Assembly (NCBI GenBank): GCA_015099395.1 | Contig: AP024096.1 | Span: forward strand, 5,270,001 to 5,334,000 | DNA from: Ktedonobacteria bacterium brp13 | GTDB taxonomy: Bacteria; Chloroflexota; Ktedonobacteria; Ktedonobacterales; Ktedonobacteraceae | Reading direction: 5' to 3' | DNA length: 64,000 nucleotides | Part shown: in pieces, positions 33,191 through 40,845 of the stretch | Numbering within the stretch: position 1 is the stretch's first letter | Layout: each line of letters begins with the position of its first letter | Notes under the pieces: generated by a model | What the model saw: the letters and a program-made list of their open reading frames with translations, nothing else | What the model was told of the DNA's origin: nothing | Database searches by the model: none | Made by a program: the position numbers and the translations under genes

Positions 33191-34129
33191 TTACCAGAAC
33201 AGCTCGGAGACGGAACGACCATCATGGATACGACTGATGGTGCCTGCGATCAATTCCGATACAGAAAGCACGGTCAGTTTGGGCAGCAGTCCGTGTTCGG
33301 GGGACGGAATCGTATCGGTCACAACAATCTCTTTCGCAGGTGAATTCTGGAGTCTCTCAACGGCAGAACCAGAGAAGATACCATGGGTGGCGCAACAGTA
33401 AATGTCTAGCGCGCCCTGCTCGTGTACTACACGTATCGCCTGCATCAATGAGCCGCCGGTGTCTATCTCGTCATCAACAATTAACGCATTATACCCACGG
33501 ACATTACCAATAATCCCCATTGCTTCAGTTACGCCGTTGTTCCCTAGTCGGCGCTTCTCTACAATAGCCAGGGGAGCGTTCAGGCGGTCGGCCAGTTTAC
33601 GAGCCTTCTTGGCGAATCCCTCATCAGTGGAGACAACCGTAAAGTTCTCCAGGTTCTTATTGGTGAAATAGCGGGCTTGCAGAATCTGGGCTGTCAACTC
33701 GTCAACCGGGATATTAAAGAAGCCCTGGATCTGACCTGCATGCATATCCATTGTCAGAACACGATCGGCACCAGCAACCGTAATACAATCCGCAATCAGG
33801 CGCGCTGTAATCGGAACACGTGGCTGGTCTTTCTTATCGGTACGCCCATAAGCGTAATAGGGTATCACAGCGGTAATGCGTGCGGCGGAAGCTCGCTTCA
33901 GCGCGTCGATCATAATCAACAGTTCCATAATTGAACGATTGACCGGCGTACTAAACGGCTGCACGACAAATACATCGCGACCGCGTACATTTTCGTTTAT
34001 TTTGACAAATATATTCTCATTGCTAAACTGAAAAACATCTGCATCTCCCAATGGAATATGCAAATGTCGACAGATAGCAGCCGCTAACGGACGGTTTGCG
34101 TTCCCACTAAAAACACTCAAGTCGTCCAA
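33191..34129 (-). CDS. prs: Ribose-phosphate pyrophosphokinase
   Basis: A 312-residue enzyme that makes PRPP from ribose 5-phosphate and ATP, feeding purine, pyrimidine, His, Trp and NAD synthesis. Family sites: the N-terminal FSGNANRPLAAAI, the metal site near VLTMDMHAGQIQGFF with NIPVD, and the PRPP loop NALIVDDEIDTGGSL. The start is TTG 34129, with GGAGG 6 bases upstream. The chosen start gives the normal family length. It precedes der in the same direction. Confidence 0.96.
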   Translation of the reverse strand: MDDLSVFSGNANRPLAAAICRHLHIPLGDADVFQFSNENIFVKINENVRGRDVFVVQPFSTPVNRSIMELLIMIDALKRASAARITAVIPYYAYGRTDKKDQPRVPITARLIADCITVAGADRVLTMDMHAGQIQGFFNIPVDELTAQILQARYFTNKNLENFTVVSTDEGFAKKARKLADRLNAPLAIVEKRRLGNNGVTEAMGIIGNVRGYNALIVDDEIDTGGSLMQAIRVVHEQGALDIYCCATHGIFSGSAVERLQNSPAKEIVVTDTIPSPEHGLLPKLTVLSVSELIAGTISRIHDGRSVSELFW

Positions 34130-34358
34130 ATTGTACCTCCTGGTTGCCCCCTGGTTGCAAAGAGTATATCACATTGCTGGCGAATCTGGGTAGGCTCCTA
34201 CTTCACATAGCACCTCAGCTACCACACTCTCTATAGACGAACGGAGAGCCTTATCAATAAGCGCATAGGCCTTCTACGCTCCTCTCTCCCTTTCCATTAT
34301 CTCATCTATTCTTCCAGTCTGGCACATTAACAGTAATATCGGCACATTACAAGAAACC

Positions 34359-34387
34359 TTGACATTTTTCCTATTATTTGATATACA
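34359..34387 (+). promoter_or_regulatory. Promoter of the ArsR-DUF2087 gene
   Basis: TTGACA (34359-34364) and TATACA (34382-34387) with 17 bases between. Two direct copies of GGCACATTA lie just upstream (34321-34329 and 34341-34349), 20 bases apart. Confidence 0.8.
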
Positions 34388-34398
34388 TCTAATTAGAT
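34387..34398. promoter_or_regulatory. Likely ArsR operator, perfect palindrome
   Basis: ATCTAATTAGAT is a perfect 12-base palindrome overlapping the end of the -10 and the start of transcription. ArsR-family proteins often bind AT-rich palindromes there, so it fits autorepression by the gene just downstream. Confidence 0.6.
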
Positions 34399-34427
34399 AT
34401 ATGCCTAACAATGAAAGGGAAGGGATT

Positions 34428-34994
34428 ATGAATTCTGAGGAATTTGAGGCACTCTTACAATTTTTCAAGGTACTGGCGGATGAAAATAGATTGAAGCTGC
34501 TGGGTATTCTGGCGACACGTGAGTACAGCGTAGAGGAGCTTGCGGCTCTCTTGCAGCTCAAGGCTCCTACGATCTCACACCATCTGGGACGCCTGAAAGA
34601 GTCCGAACTGGTACAAATGCGGACAGAGGGCAATACCCATTTCTATCGGCTCGATGCAGAGAATCTGCGCCAGACCAGCAAAGGACTGCTCTCTTCAACG
34701 AAGATGGCCGAACTGGTACCGCTAGAGGAGATGGAGGGGAACGCCTGGGAACAGAAGGTGTTGCGCGATTTCTTCGAGGGACCACGTTTGAAAGAAATCC
34801 CGTCCAATCGTAAGAAACGTTCGGTGGTACTGCGCTGGCTGGCTACCCTCTTCGTACCTGGTACACGCTATCCGGAGGCACAGGTCAACGAGATCATCCA
34901 ACGCCACCATCCCGACTCTTCAACCTTGCGCCGTGAGATGATCGGGGAGCACCTGCTCCAGCGCGAGCACGGCATCTATTGGCGTCCAGAATAA
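34428..34994 (+). CDS. ArsR-family regulator fused to DUF2087
   Basis: A 188-residue protein. The N-terminal winged helix has FFKVLADENRLKLLGIL, the typical SVEELAALLQLKAPTISHHL recognition region and LVQMRTEGNTHFYRL for the wing. The C-terminal 60 residues (VVLRWLATLFVPGTRYPEA, then VNEIIQRHHPD and HLLQREHGIYWR) are DUF2087, a domain often found on ArsR/HTH proteins. No conserved Cys pair for metal sensing is visible, so a metal ligand is doubtful. AAGGGAAGGG precedes ATG 34428. Likely a transcriptional repressor that responds to an unknown signal. Confidence 0.9.
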   Translation: MNSEEFEALLQFFKVLADENRLKLLGILATREYSVEELAALLQLKAPTISHHLGRLKESELVQMRTEGNTHFYRLDAENLRQTSKGLLSSTKMAELVPLEEMEGNAWEQKVLRDFFEGPRLKEIPSNRKKRSVVLRWLATLFVPGTRYPEAQVNEIIQRHHPDSSTLRREMIGEHLLQREHGIYWRPE

Positions 34995-35065
34995 CGACCG
35001 GTACGCGATCTTCACAGTCACAGGTATGCTGGCAATCCTGGCAGGTCTCTATGCGCACAATAGCT

Positions 35066-36964
35066 TTACAGTGCAGCGTCGATCGGAAGCCACGCCTGCC
35101 GATGATTGTAGTTAATGAGATACCAGATGCTATTATTCGAGCTAATTGCGAAGGGCGCGTCAAAGATGGCTCCCACAGGTGCGTCGCCAAGCACATATAA
35201 CGCTCGCATGTCTGGTCGCGCATAGATGTGGGCAGGATGTTGCAAGGCTATGGCGATACCATGCCCTAGTGTCACGCTATTGGGGTCAGCGGCTAACCAG
35301 ACCTGGCGTGCAGCGGCTAGTTTGTTAGGAGGTGAGTCTTTGAGATGATCCTCAATGCCATACCAGATCTCGTAAAGCATCTTGCCACTACCAGCCGGGT
35401 CCTGGACGGCATTGGTTGCGACGTAGCTTACATCCGGTTCGATATTCCCGCTCTCATCTAACGGATTGCCAATCCCTGCATCAGCACTGGGAACGAGACC
35501 ACTCTGCGTACTGGGACCATTATAGAGCGGAAAATAGTTATAGTTGCCTGCTGTCTCTCGACCACCACCTCCGAGTGGAATGAGGGCTGTCAGCGGATGA
35601 AGCATGATGATGGTGCTGTTGTTACTCAATGGAGAATATGGGACACCCATATGATGGATCAGGCTGAAGTAATCATCCCACAACCAGTACGGTCCTGGAT
35701 CGACATGATTAGGATTCGTAGCCAGACTTGAAGCAGGAATCGTCCCATGACTCAGAATATGATCATGATCGAGCGGAATATGATATTTGTTGAGCAGATA
35801 CGCACTCAGGGACGCTGACGCCAGATAAAGCGTCGCGTTATACCACTCATAGCCTGTTGCGTCATACCCGACATGCTCAATACCGATCGAGCGTTGATTA
35901 TACCAGTAGTTACCTGCGTGATAGGCGATATCGCTCTCATGCACAACCTGGTAGATGGTCCCATCACTATCTACCACATAATGAGTACTACCCGCGCTAC
36001 TCGGATCATGGAACCATGCGAGCGCAGCCTGGGCACTCCCTTCAATATCGTGGATCACCAGAAACTCAATCGGCAAGTCACCATCTGGTCGTTTGGCGTC
36101 TTCATAGGTACAGGGAATAGCGTCCGCTACACTATTGCAATCAAACAGATGTGGCTTCAAGATACAATCTACTGCCAGTGGATAATCGGTATGATGATCA
36201 TCTACACAGCCCGCTGGCAGCGCACTTCGCTGCTCTCTATGTGTAGTCTGTACCCGCCACTCTGCGCGCATTATTGTCTTTGCAGACGCACCTATATGCC
36301 TGGGCCTGGCTGCTTGCGCTGTAGCAGCAGTGACCACTGTCCCTCTGGCAGGTAAAGCAGTACTGGTAATATGAATGACCTGTGGTGCCAACGAGATTAC
36401 TTCCCCGTCTTCGGCAGATGCACGAAAGCCGGTGCGCAACAGTGCGAAAAGCGCGTCTGCATACATATGCTCTACAGCTAGTCTCGGCGCAGCGCTATAG
36501 GCTGCCACCACTGGATACCAATCACCCAGTGTGAGGACTGCTGCTGGTCGCCGTACAATTCTGCGCTCAGCATCGCGTAAGATAGCAGCACCACCCCGAA
36601 TATTCCAGGCCATACTCGACCGTAACAGCGCGGGTGCTACACCCAGATCATGTGCCGCCTGCTCAAGGGTAGCAGAACGACCATTCATCAGCAAGTGCAT
36701 ACATCCATAACCATGATCCATACTGGCAGTGCCGCCATGATTGCTCAGACGCCCCTCCATATAACAAAGACCCTTCAACAAAGGCTCCGGTACCTGATAA
36801 TCATGAGCAGCACGCGCAAAGGTATGCACCAGTACCCCCTCCGCCTCGACACGTGTTGTACCACCAGCAAAGAGCGTGCACACTCCACTCAGGACAAACA
36901 TAAGTAGCAACCATACATAGAACATAGTGCCCCATTTAAAAGACACAACACGTAGCTTCTCCAT
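35066..36964 (-). CDS. Secreted N-acetylmuramoyl-L-alanine amidase with N-terminal lysozyme-like part
   Basis: A 632-residue exported protein. A signal peptide with a hydrophobic core (TMFYVWLLLMFVLSGVCTLF) ends near residue 40. About residues 45-180 resemble a transglycosylase/lysozyme fold (VPEPLLKGLCYMEGR, then GYGCMHLL), less surely. The Amidase_2 domain (about 310-470) holds the zinc-site sequence LVIHDIEGSAQAAL, SSAGSTHYVVDSDGTIYQ, IAYHAGNYWYNQRSIGIEH and NPNHVDPGPYW. It cuts the amide between MurNAc and L-alanine in peptidoglycan. A C-terminal part of about 160 residues may bind wall or be structural. ATG 36964 has GGTGATC upstream. Convergent with the ArsR gene. Confidence 0.88.
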   Translation of the reverse strand: MEKLRVVSFKWGTMFYVWLLLMFVLSGVCTLFAGGTTRVEAEGVLVHTFARAAHDYQVPEPLLKGLCYMEGRLSNHGGTASMDHGYGCMHLLMNGRSATLEQAAHDLGVAPALLRSSMAWNIRGGAAILRDAERRIVRRPAAVLTLGDWYPVVAAYSAAPRLAVEHMYADALFALLRTGFRASAEDGEVISLAPQVIHITSTALPARGTVVTAATAQAARPRHIGASAKTIMRAEWRVQTTHREQRSALPAGCVDDHHTDYPLAVDCILKPHLFDCNSVADAIPCTYEDAKRPDGDLPIEFLVIHDIEGSAQAALAWFHDPSSAGSTHYVVDSDGTIYQVVHESDIAYHAGNYWYNQRSIGIEHVGYDATGYEWYNATLYLASASLSAYLLNKYHIPLDHDHILSHGTIPASSLATNPNHVDPGPYWLWDDYFSLIHHMGVPYSPLSNNSTIIMLHPLTALIPLGGGGRETAGNYNYFPLYNGPSTQSGLVPSADAGIGNPLDESGNIEPDVSYVATNAVQDPAGSGKMLYEIWYGIEDHLKDSPPNKLAAARQVWLAADPNSVTLGHGIAIALQHPAHIYARPDMRALYVLGDAPVGAIFDAPFAISSNNSIWYLINYNHRQAWLPIDAAL

Positions 36965-37112
36965 CGCCTGATCACCCTTCTTACAACCAACACCACAGCA
37001 CATCATTAAAAATAACTACAACACAAAACCACTCACACTATTATTATTGCCATTTTTAAAAAATGGCTAAGCGGTCATTTCAGGAAAAATGCGCACAAAA
37101 GGTATAAAAATA

Positions 37113-37138
37113 GGAGGGCACACTTTATCATGCCCTCC
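37113..37138 (-). terminator. Terminator of the YggT-family gene
   Basis: GGAGGGCA (37113-37120) pairs with TGCCCTCC (37131-37138). On the minus strand TATTTTTATACC follows, a good T-run. Confidence 0.85.
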
Positions 37139-37176
37139 TCGTCTCTTCTCGTACAAGCAAGAGAATATATGATTGC

Positions 37177-37686
37177 TTAGCTAGTAGCCTCTTCTGGTGT
37201 TGAGATGAGAATACTCAAGAAACGCCGTACAGCCCAGAAGATCAGCCAGTAGATAAGCATAGCGATCAACGTTGACCAGTCAAAGGCCTGCCCTTCACGG
37301 ATACGCAACGGATTAACAATTCCCTGAAATGGGAAAAGGATAATATCAGTGAACGCATACAGGAAGCCAGCAAACAGGTTCGATTGCTGGGCACCGATCA
37401 GTAGGAAGAAGAAACGGATCACCAGGGTTACTTCCATAACCACCAGGAACCATTGCAAGAAATCATTGAGCTTACCGATCGCATAACGTACAGTCCGTGC
37501 CTCTTCCTGGCGTTCGACGCTTTCAACCTCTGCGATGGTATCGACAGGGGCGACCGCCGGTTGCGGCGGCGCTGTCCTGGGCGGTAAATCTTCCATACGC
37601 TCCCTACGCTCCCTACGCTCTCTCTGTGGCAGCACATTAGTTGGTCGCAGACGATCAGGCCTCTCGGGATATGGATTCATAGCCAT
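37177..37686 (-). CDS. YggT-family membrane protein
   Basis: A 169-residue protein. The first 60 residues are Pro/Arg-rich and cytosolic-like, then two membrane helices: WFLVVMEVTLVIRFFFLLIG and AMLIYWLIFWAVRRFLSIL, with the characteristic LFPFQGIVNPLRI between them. YggT proteins are thought to help in osmotic response or division and often lie beside sepF; neither is adjacent here. ATG 37686 follows AGAGGA; ATG 37680 is an alternative. It is preceded by the DUF2079 gene by 127 bases. Confidence 0.85.
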   Translation of the reverse strand: MAMNPYPERPDRLRPTNVLPQRERRERRERMEDLPPRTAPPQPAVAPVDTIAEVESVERQEEARTVRYAIGKLNDFLQWFLVVMEVTLVIRFFFLLIGAQQSNLFAGFLYAFTDIILFPFQGIVNPLRIREGQAFDWSTLIAMLIYWLIFWAVRRFLSILISTPEEATS

Positions 37687-37812
37687 CCGCAATCCTCTCC
37701 TATGTGTTGTCAGGCACACACCAAACAAAAGAATGGGTCTTGTGATGATACCAACCGAGTACCTGGCCCACCCCTACTCCCTCAAAATTATACATTCTTT
37801 TTTGCCGCTGCG

Positions 37813-39576
37813 CTATATTTTCACCCTTACTAAGAGTATAACACCATCCGCCTGGGCAATCGGTCTGAATTCACCTGTGCGCTCAATCTGATTCAATACA
37901 TCATCGAAGTTAGTGGAGAAGGCTTTATCTTCCGGTGAGATATTATCCATATCCACTATGACGTAATCAACGGGAAGATCTTTCCTCGGCGTTAATGTCG
38001 CAACCGTCAACTCAGGAAAGACCGTCACATAGCGGCGATCAGTCAGGTGAGGATTAAGCGAGCCACTCGCCGAGACCACTGCATTCGGTGGAATCATCTT
38101 TAATAATTGCTCAATGTGTTGCTCACGTGCTCCTGGCTGATGATCAGGCAAGAAAGAATTCAATAAAGGCCAGATGACAATGATATTCAGGACGATCATA
38201 CAGCAAAACCATGGCAACAGCAATCCAAATAAGCGCGGTACCGAGATCCAGCGCGCTAGATCGGTCATCCGCGCACGCCACGCCTGCGCTTGCTCACGCA
38301 TAGTAACACGCACAACATGCAGGTGTAGATGTAGAGAGACAAATTTGACAACGCGCACGACAAAATACCAGAGCGCGACTACGATGCGCACAACCAGAGC
38401 AATCACCGGACCACTCCATGGCAGCGGCTTCCCTGGCAGATAACGATTACGCCCAAGTACCTCGTCCTCGCGATAGAGTTGCTGCTCCTCACTCTCATCA
38501 CGCAGACCATACCAGAAGAGACAGAGACGGCGCAGTCCCATAATCGCGGCGATCATCACAAAAGGAATAATGGCTGCATGATAATGATATAAACCATTAT
38601 AATATTGAGGATTTGAAGTCAGCAGGTTAATCGCCAGCGAGGGGATTGTCGGGATAAGCCATTCGGGTGCGAGCAGAGCCAGAAAGCCGCTACTACGCAA
38701 GAGGCTTGCCAGATAATAGACACGATCCAGCGTGATAAATACACCGAAGAGAATCCATGGTCGCAAGAGGATATTTCTTACCGCGTCGAACGGTGTGGCA
38801 CCCAGTTCAGCATAGCGATACCAGAAGTTATTCTGCTGCTGACCAACGTCAAAATGCGGTATAATTACCAGGAAACAGAGCGCACTCCAGACGATACCGA
38901 CCACAAAGAGCGTCGTCCCCAGACGCGGTATCTTGAACTTCCAGATCGCCACCAGCGCGAAGAGCGCCACCACCGCGCCAATCTCTTCTTTGCACATCAT
39001 TGCCAGTAAGCAGGCAAGCGTAAACCAGAAATAGCGTCGGCAGAGGAGTGCCCACATAGCATAGAGAAAGAGTGGCGTGACAAGGGTCACCGGGTGAAAG
39101 TCAAAGAGGGTTTGACCCAGCAAGGCAGGCATGAGAAAATAGCCGACCACCATGAGAGGCGCGGCTAACGGCAACGTCGGCACTGCTTTACGCGTCAAAA
39201 CAAAGACGGGCAAGGCACCTGCCGCCATCGCTAACGCCTGGAAGATCAGCAGGATGCGCGGGTCCGCACCAAATACATACAGCAAGGAAAGGAGATAAAA
39301 GATCGGCTCGACGTGCTCGGCCAGACGAATTGGTGCACCATACCAGTTAGATGAATGATTAGTAAATTCAAAGGGATGACCATGGAGCGTGTTCCAGTTA
39401 GCCTGGTCCATATTGCCCAGGTCAAAGGCCGTCGCCTTGAAAGTTGTATAGCGCAAGACGGCCTGATCACCAATCCAGAGACTGAATCCCACAATTAAGA
39501 GGAACAGGAGGAGCCAGGCAATACGTACCTGAGTCTGTAGAGAGAATAATCCTCCCCATTGAATACGTTTTTTCAT
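37813..39576 (-). CDS. DUF2079 family polytopic membrane protein
   Basis: A 587-residue protein with about ten predicted membrane helices. The N-terminal loop holds the family signature around LRYTTFKATAFDLGNMDQ and WNTLHGHPFEFTN. The end is a soluble domain with PRKDLPVDYVIVDMDN. DUF2079 proteins resemble GT-C glycosyltransferases and some may transfer sugars or oligosaccharides, but no activity is proven for this family. ATG 39576 has AGGAAG upstream. Its function here is unknown; it is in the same direction as the YdjM-like and YggT genes. Confidence 0.83.
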   Translation of the reverse strand: MKKRIQWGGLFSLQTQVRIAWLLLFLLIVGFSLWIGDQAVLRYTTFKATAFDLGNMDQANWNTLHGHPFEFTNHSSNWYGAPIRLAEHVEPIFYLLSLLYVFGADPRILLIFQALAMAAGALPVFVLTRKAVPTLPLAAPLMVVGYFLMPALLGQTLFDFHPVTLVTPLFLYAMWALLCRRYFWFTLACLLAMMCKEEIGAVVALFALVAIWKFKIPRLGTTLFVVGIVWSALCFLVIIPHFDVGQQQNNFWYRYAELGATPFDAVRNILLRPWILFGVFITLDRVYYLASLLRSSGFLALLAPEWLIPTIPSLAINLLTSNPQYYNGLYHYHAAIIPFVMIAAIMGLRRLCLFWYGLRDESEEQQLYREDEVLGRNRYLPGKPLPWSGPVIALVVRIVVALWYFVVRVVKFVSLHLHLHVVRVTMREQAQAWRARMTDLARWISVPRLFGLLLPWFCCMIVLNIIVIWPLLNSFLPDHQPGAREQHIEQLLKMIPPNAVVSASGSLNPHLTDRRYVTVFPELTVATLTPRKDLPVDYVIVDMDNISPEDKAFSTNFDDVLNQIERTGEFRPIAQADGVILLVRVKI

Positions 39577-39652
39577 GCGACTTCCTAAAAACAATGCCAG
39601 TGTGAGCATCCACCAGATAACTTACAGTGACGTACGTATCGGTATAGAATAG

Positions 39653-40252
39653 CTAGATCGTAATAATAGATTGGTAAACGCCGATTCCAACGAGAATGAT
39701 AAAACTCCAGACAATCACATGCTCAGGCCAGGTCCCGGTACGAAAACGCCAGTGATAGTCAGGTGGGAAACCATAGCGCTTCCTTTGCGGCCAGAACAGA
39801 GGGACGCCCCCCTCGGTTAATCCATCAGCCGCAATATGAAAAATGCAGCCCAGCAGCATACCCCAGATGACTATATGTGAACTGATCAGAAAATGTGCTG
39901 GAAAATAAAACCCCTTCAGAGCCAATAGCCAACTCACCACATTCTCCAACCCCACCATCACTACCCCACCCACCGCAAGACCAAGCAGGCTATGAAAGAA
40001 TGTACGATGGCCTGCATACTTCTGAATGCTACGACTAATAATGCCCAACTTCTGTCCCAGGGTACTACGAGCATTGTCGATATCGGGCCAGAGCGCACCC
40101 AACGCTACCGCCGAATAATAAACACCTTTATCTACGAGCAGGTTCAAAGACACATCATGAGCGCCAGTCAGAGGCATACCGCTAAAATGGAAGAGGCTAT
40201 CCGCCACAACGCCAGCAGCCAGTCCAACTAAGAGATGCGAACGACCTTGCAT
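39653..40252 (-). CDS. YdjM-family membrane-associated metal-dependent hydrolase-like protein
   Basis: A 199-residue protein with about four membrane segments. The start, MQGRSHLLVGLAAGVV, the Asp-rich WPDIDNARSTLGQKLG and the HRTFFHSLLGL motif are the three conserved blocks of the LexA-regulated YdjM/metal-dependent hydrolase family. GCIFHIAADGLTEGGVPLF adds the fourth metal-binding-like block. These are integral or peripheral membrane proteins with a putative metal site; the reaction is not known. ATG 40252 has AAAGGA 7 bases upstream. No LexA box was searched for or seen near it. Confidence 0.83.
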   Translation of the reverse strand: MQGRSHLLVGLAAGVVADSLFHFSGMPLTGAHDVSLNLLVDKGVYYSAVALGALWPDIDNARSTLGQKLGIISRSIQKYAGHRTFFHSLLGLAVGGVVMVGLENVVSWLLALKGFYFPAHFLISSHIVIWGMLLGCIFHIAADGLTEGGVPLFWPQRKRYGFPPDYHWRFRTGTWPEHVIVWSFIILVGIGVYQSIITI

Positions 40253-40441
40253 GTGGAATCCTTTCGAGTACTTTGCGCAGTAACAACACAAAGCAGCCAG
40301 CCCGGCACCTCATAGCACCCTATAGCTACGCGGTAGTGTAATACCACATTGCTATGTTACGCAAAATCATAAACTATGGCAAATTGTATGTGCTTGTAGC
40401 ACAACTGTCAACTGGAATAGGCCTGCACGACCACGTTTATA

Positions 40442-40753
40442 ACGGTTACAGTTCTGTCAAAACTCAACCCCCATCTTGGACGAGAGGTCGTCCTGCTCGC
40501 AGTCTTGTGGTGGCTTCGATACAAGCTAAGCCTGAGTGATGTCGCCGAAATGTTCTTAGAACGGGGTTTTACCTTGACACATGAGACAGTTCGAGATTGG
40601 GAAGAACGGTTTGCTCCCTCAATTGCAGCCCAATTGCGGATTAAACGGCATGGTCAAGTTGGGAGATCCTGGTATGGGGATGAGACCGACATCAAGGTTC
40701 ATGGGAAGTGGTGCTATCTCTATCGAGCTGCAACGAGAGGGCGTATTGCGTAA
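40442..40753 (+). pseudogene. IS6-family transposase fragment (left remnant)
   Basis: An in-frame stretch reads the N-terminal third of an IS6/IS240 transposase: REVVLLAVLWWLRYKLSLSD, then ERGFTLTHETVRDWEERFAP and GDETDIKVHGKWCYLYRA. The DDE catalytic Asp is present (DETDIKV) but the protein stops at TAA 40751-40753, inside a hairpin, and the rest is gone. No credible start. It lies 90 bases from the end of the collagen-like gene. Confidence 0.82.
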
Positions 40754-40780
40754 CACAGATGTGTACGCAATACGCCCTCT
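40736..40780. terminator. Perfect 17-bp hairpin at the transposase breakpoint
   Basis: AGAGGGCGTATTGCGTA (40736-40752) and its exact complement (40764-40780) with an 11-base loop. It covers the stop of the transposase fragment and lies just past the stop of the convergent collagen-like gene, for which it may act as terminator. It may mark the end of an insertion or deletion. Confidence 0.7.
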
Positions 40781-40845
40781 TTCAACCTTGTTGATAATCT
40801 TTTTGGCTGCTTAATGTAGCCGTAAAGATTTACGTCTCCGAGAAA

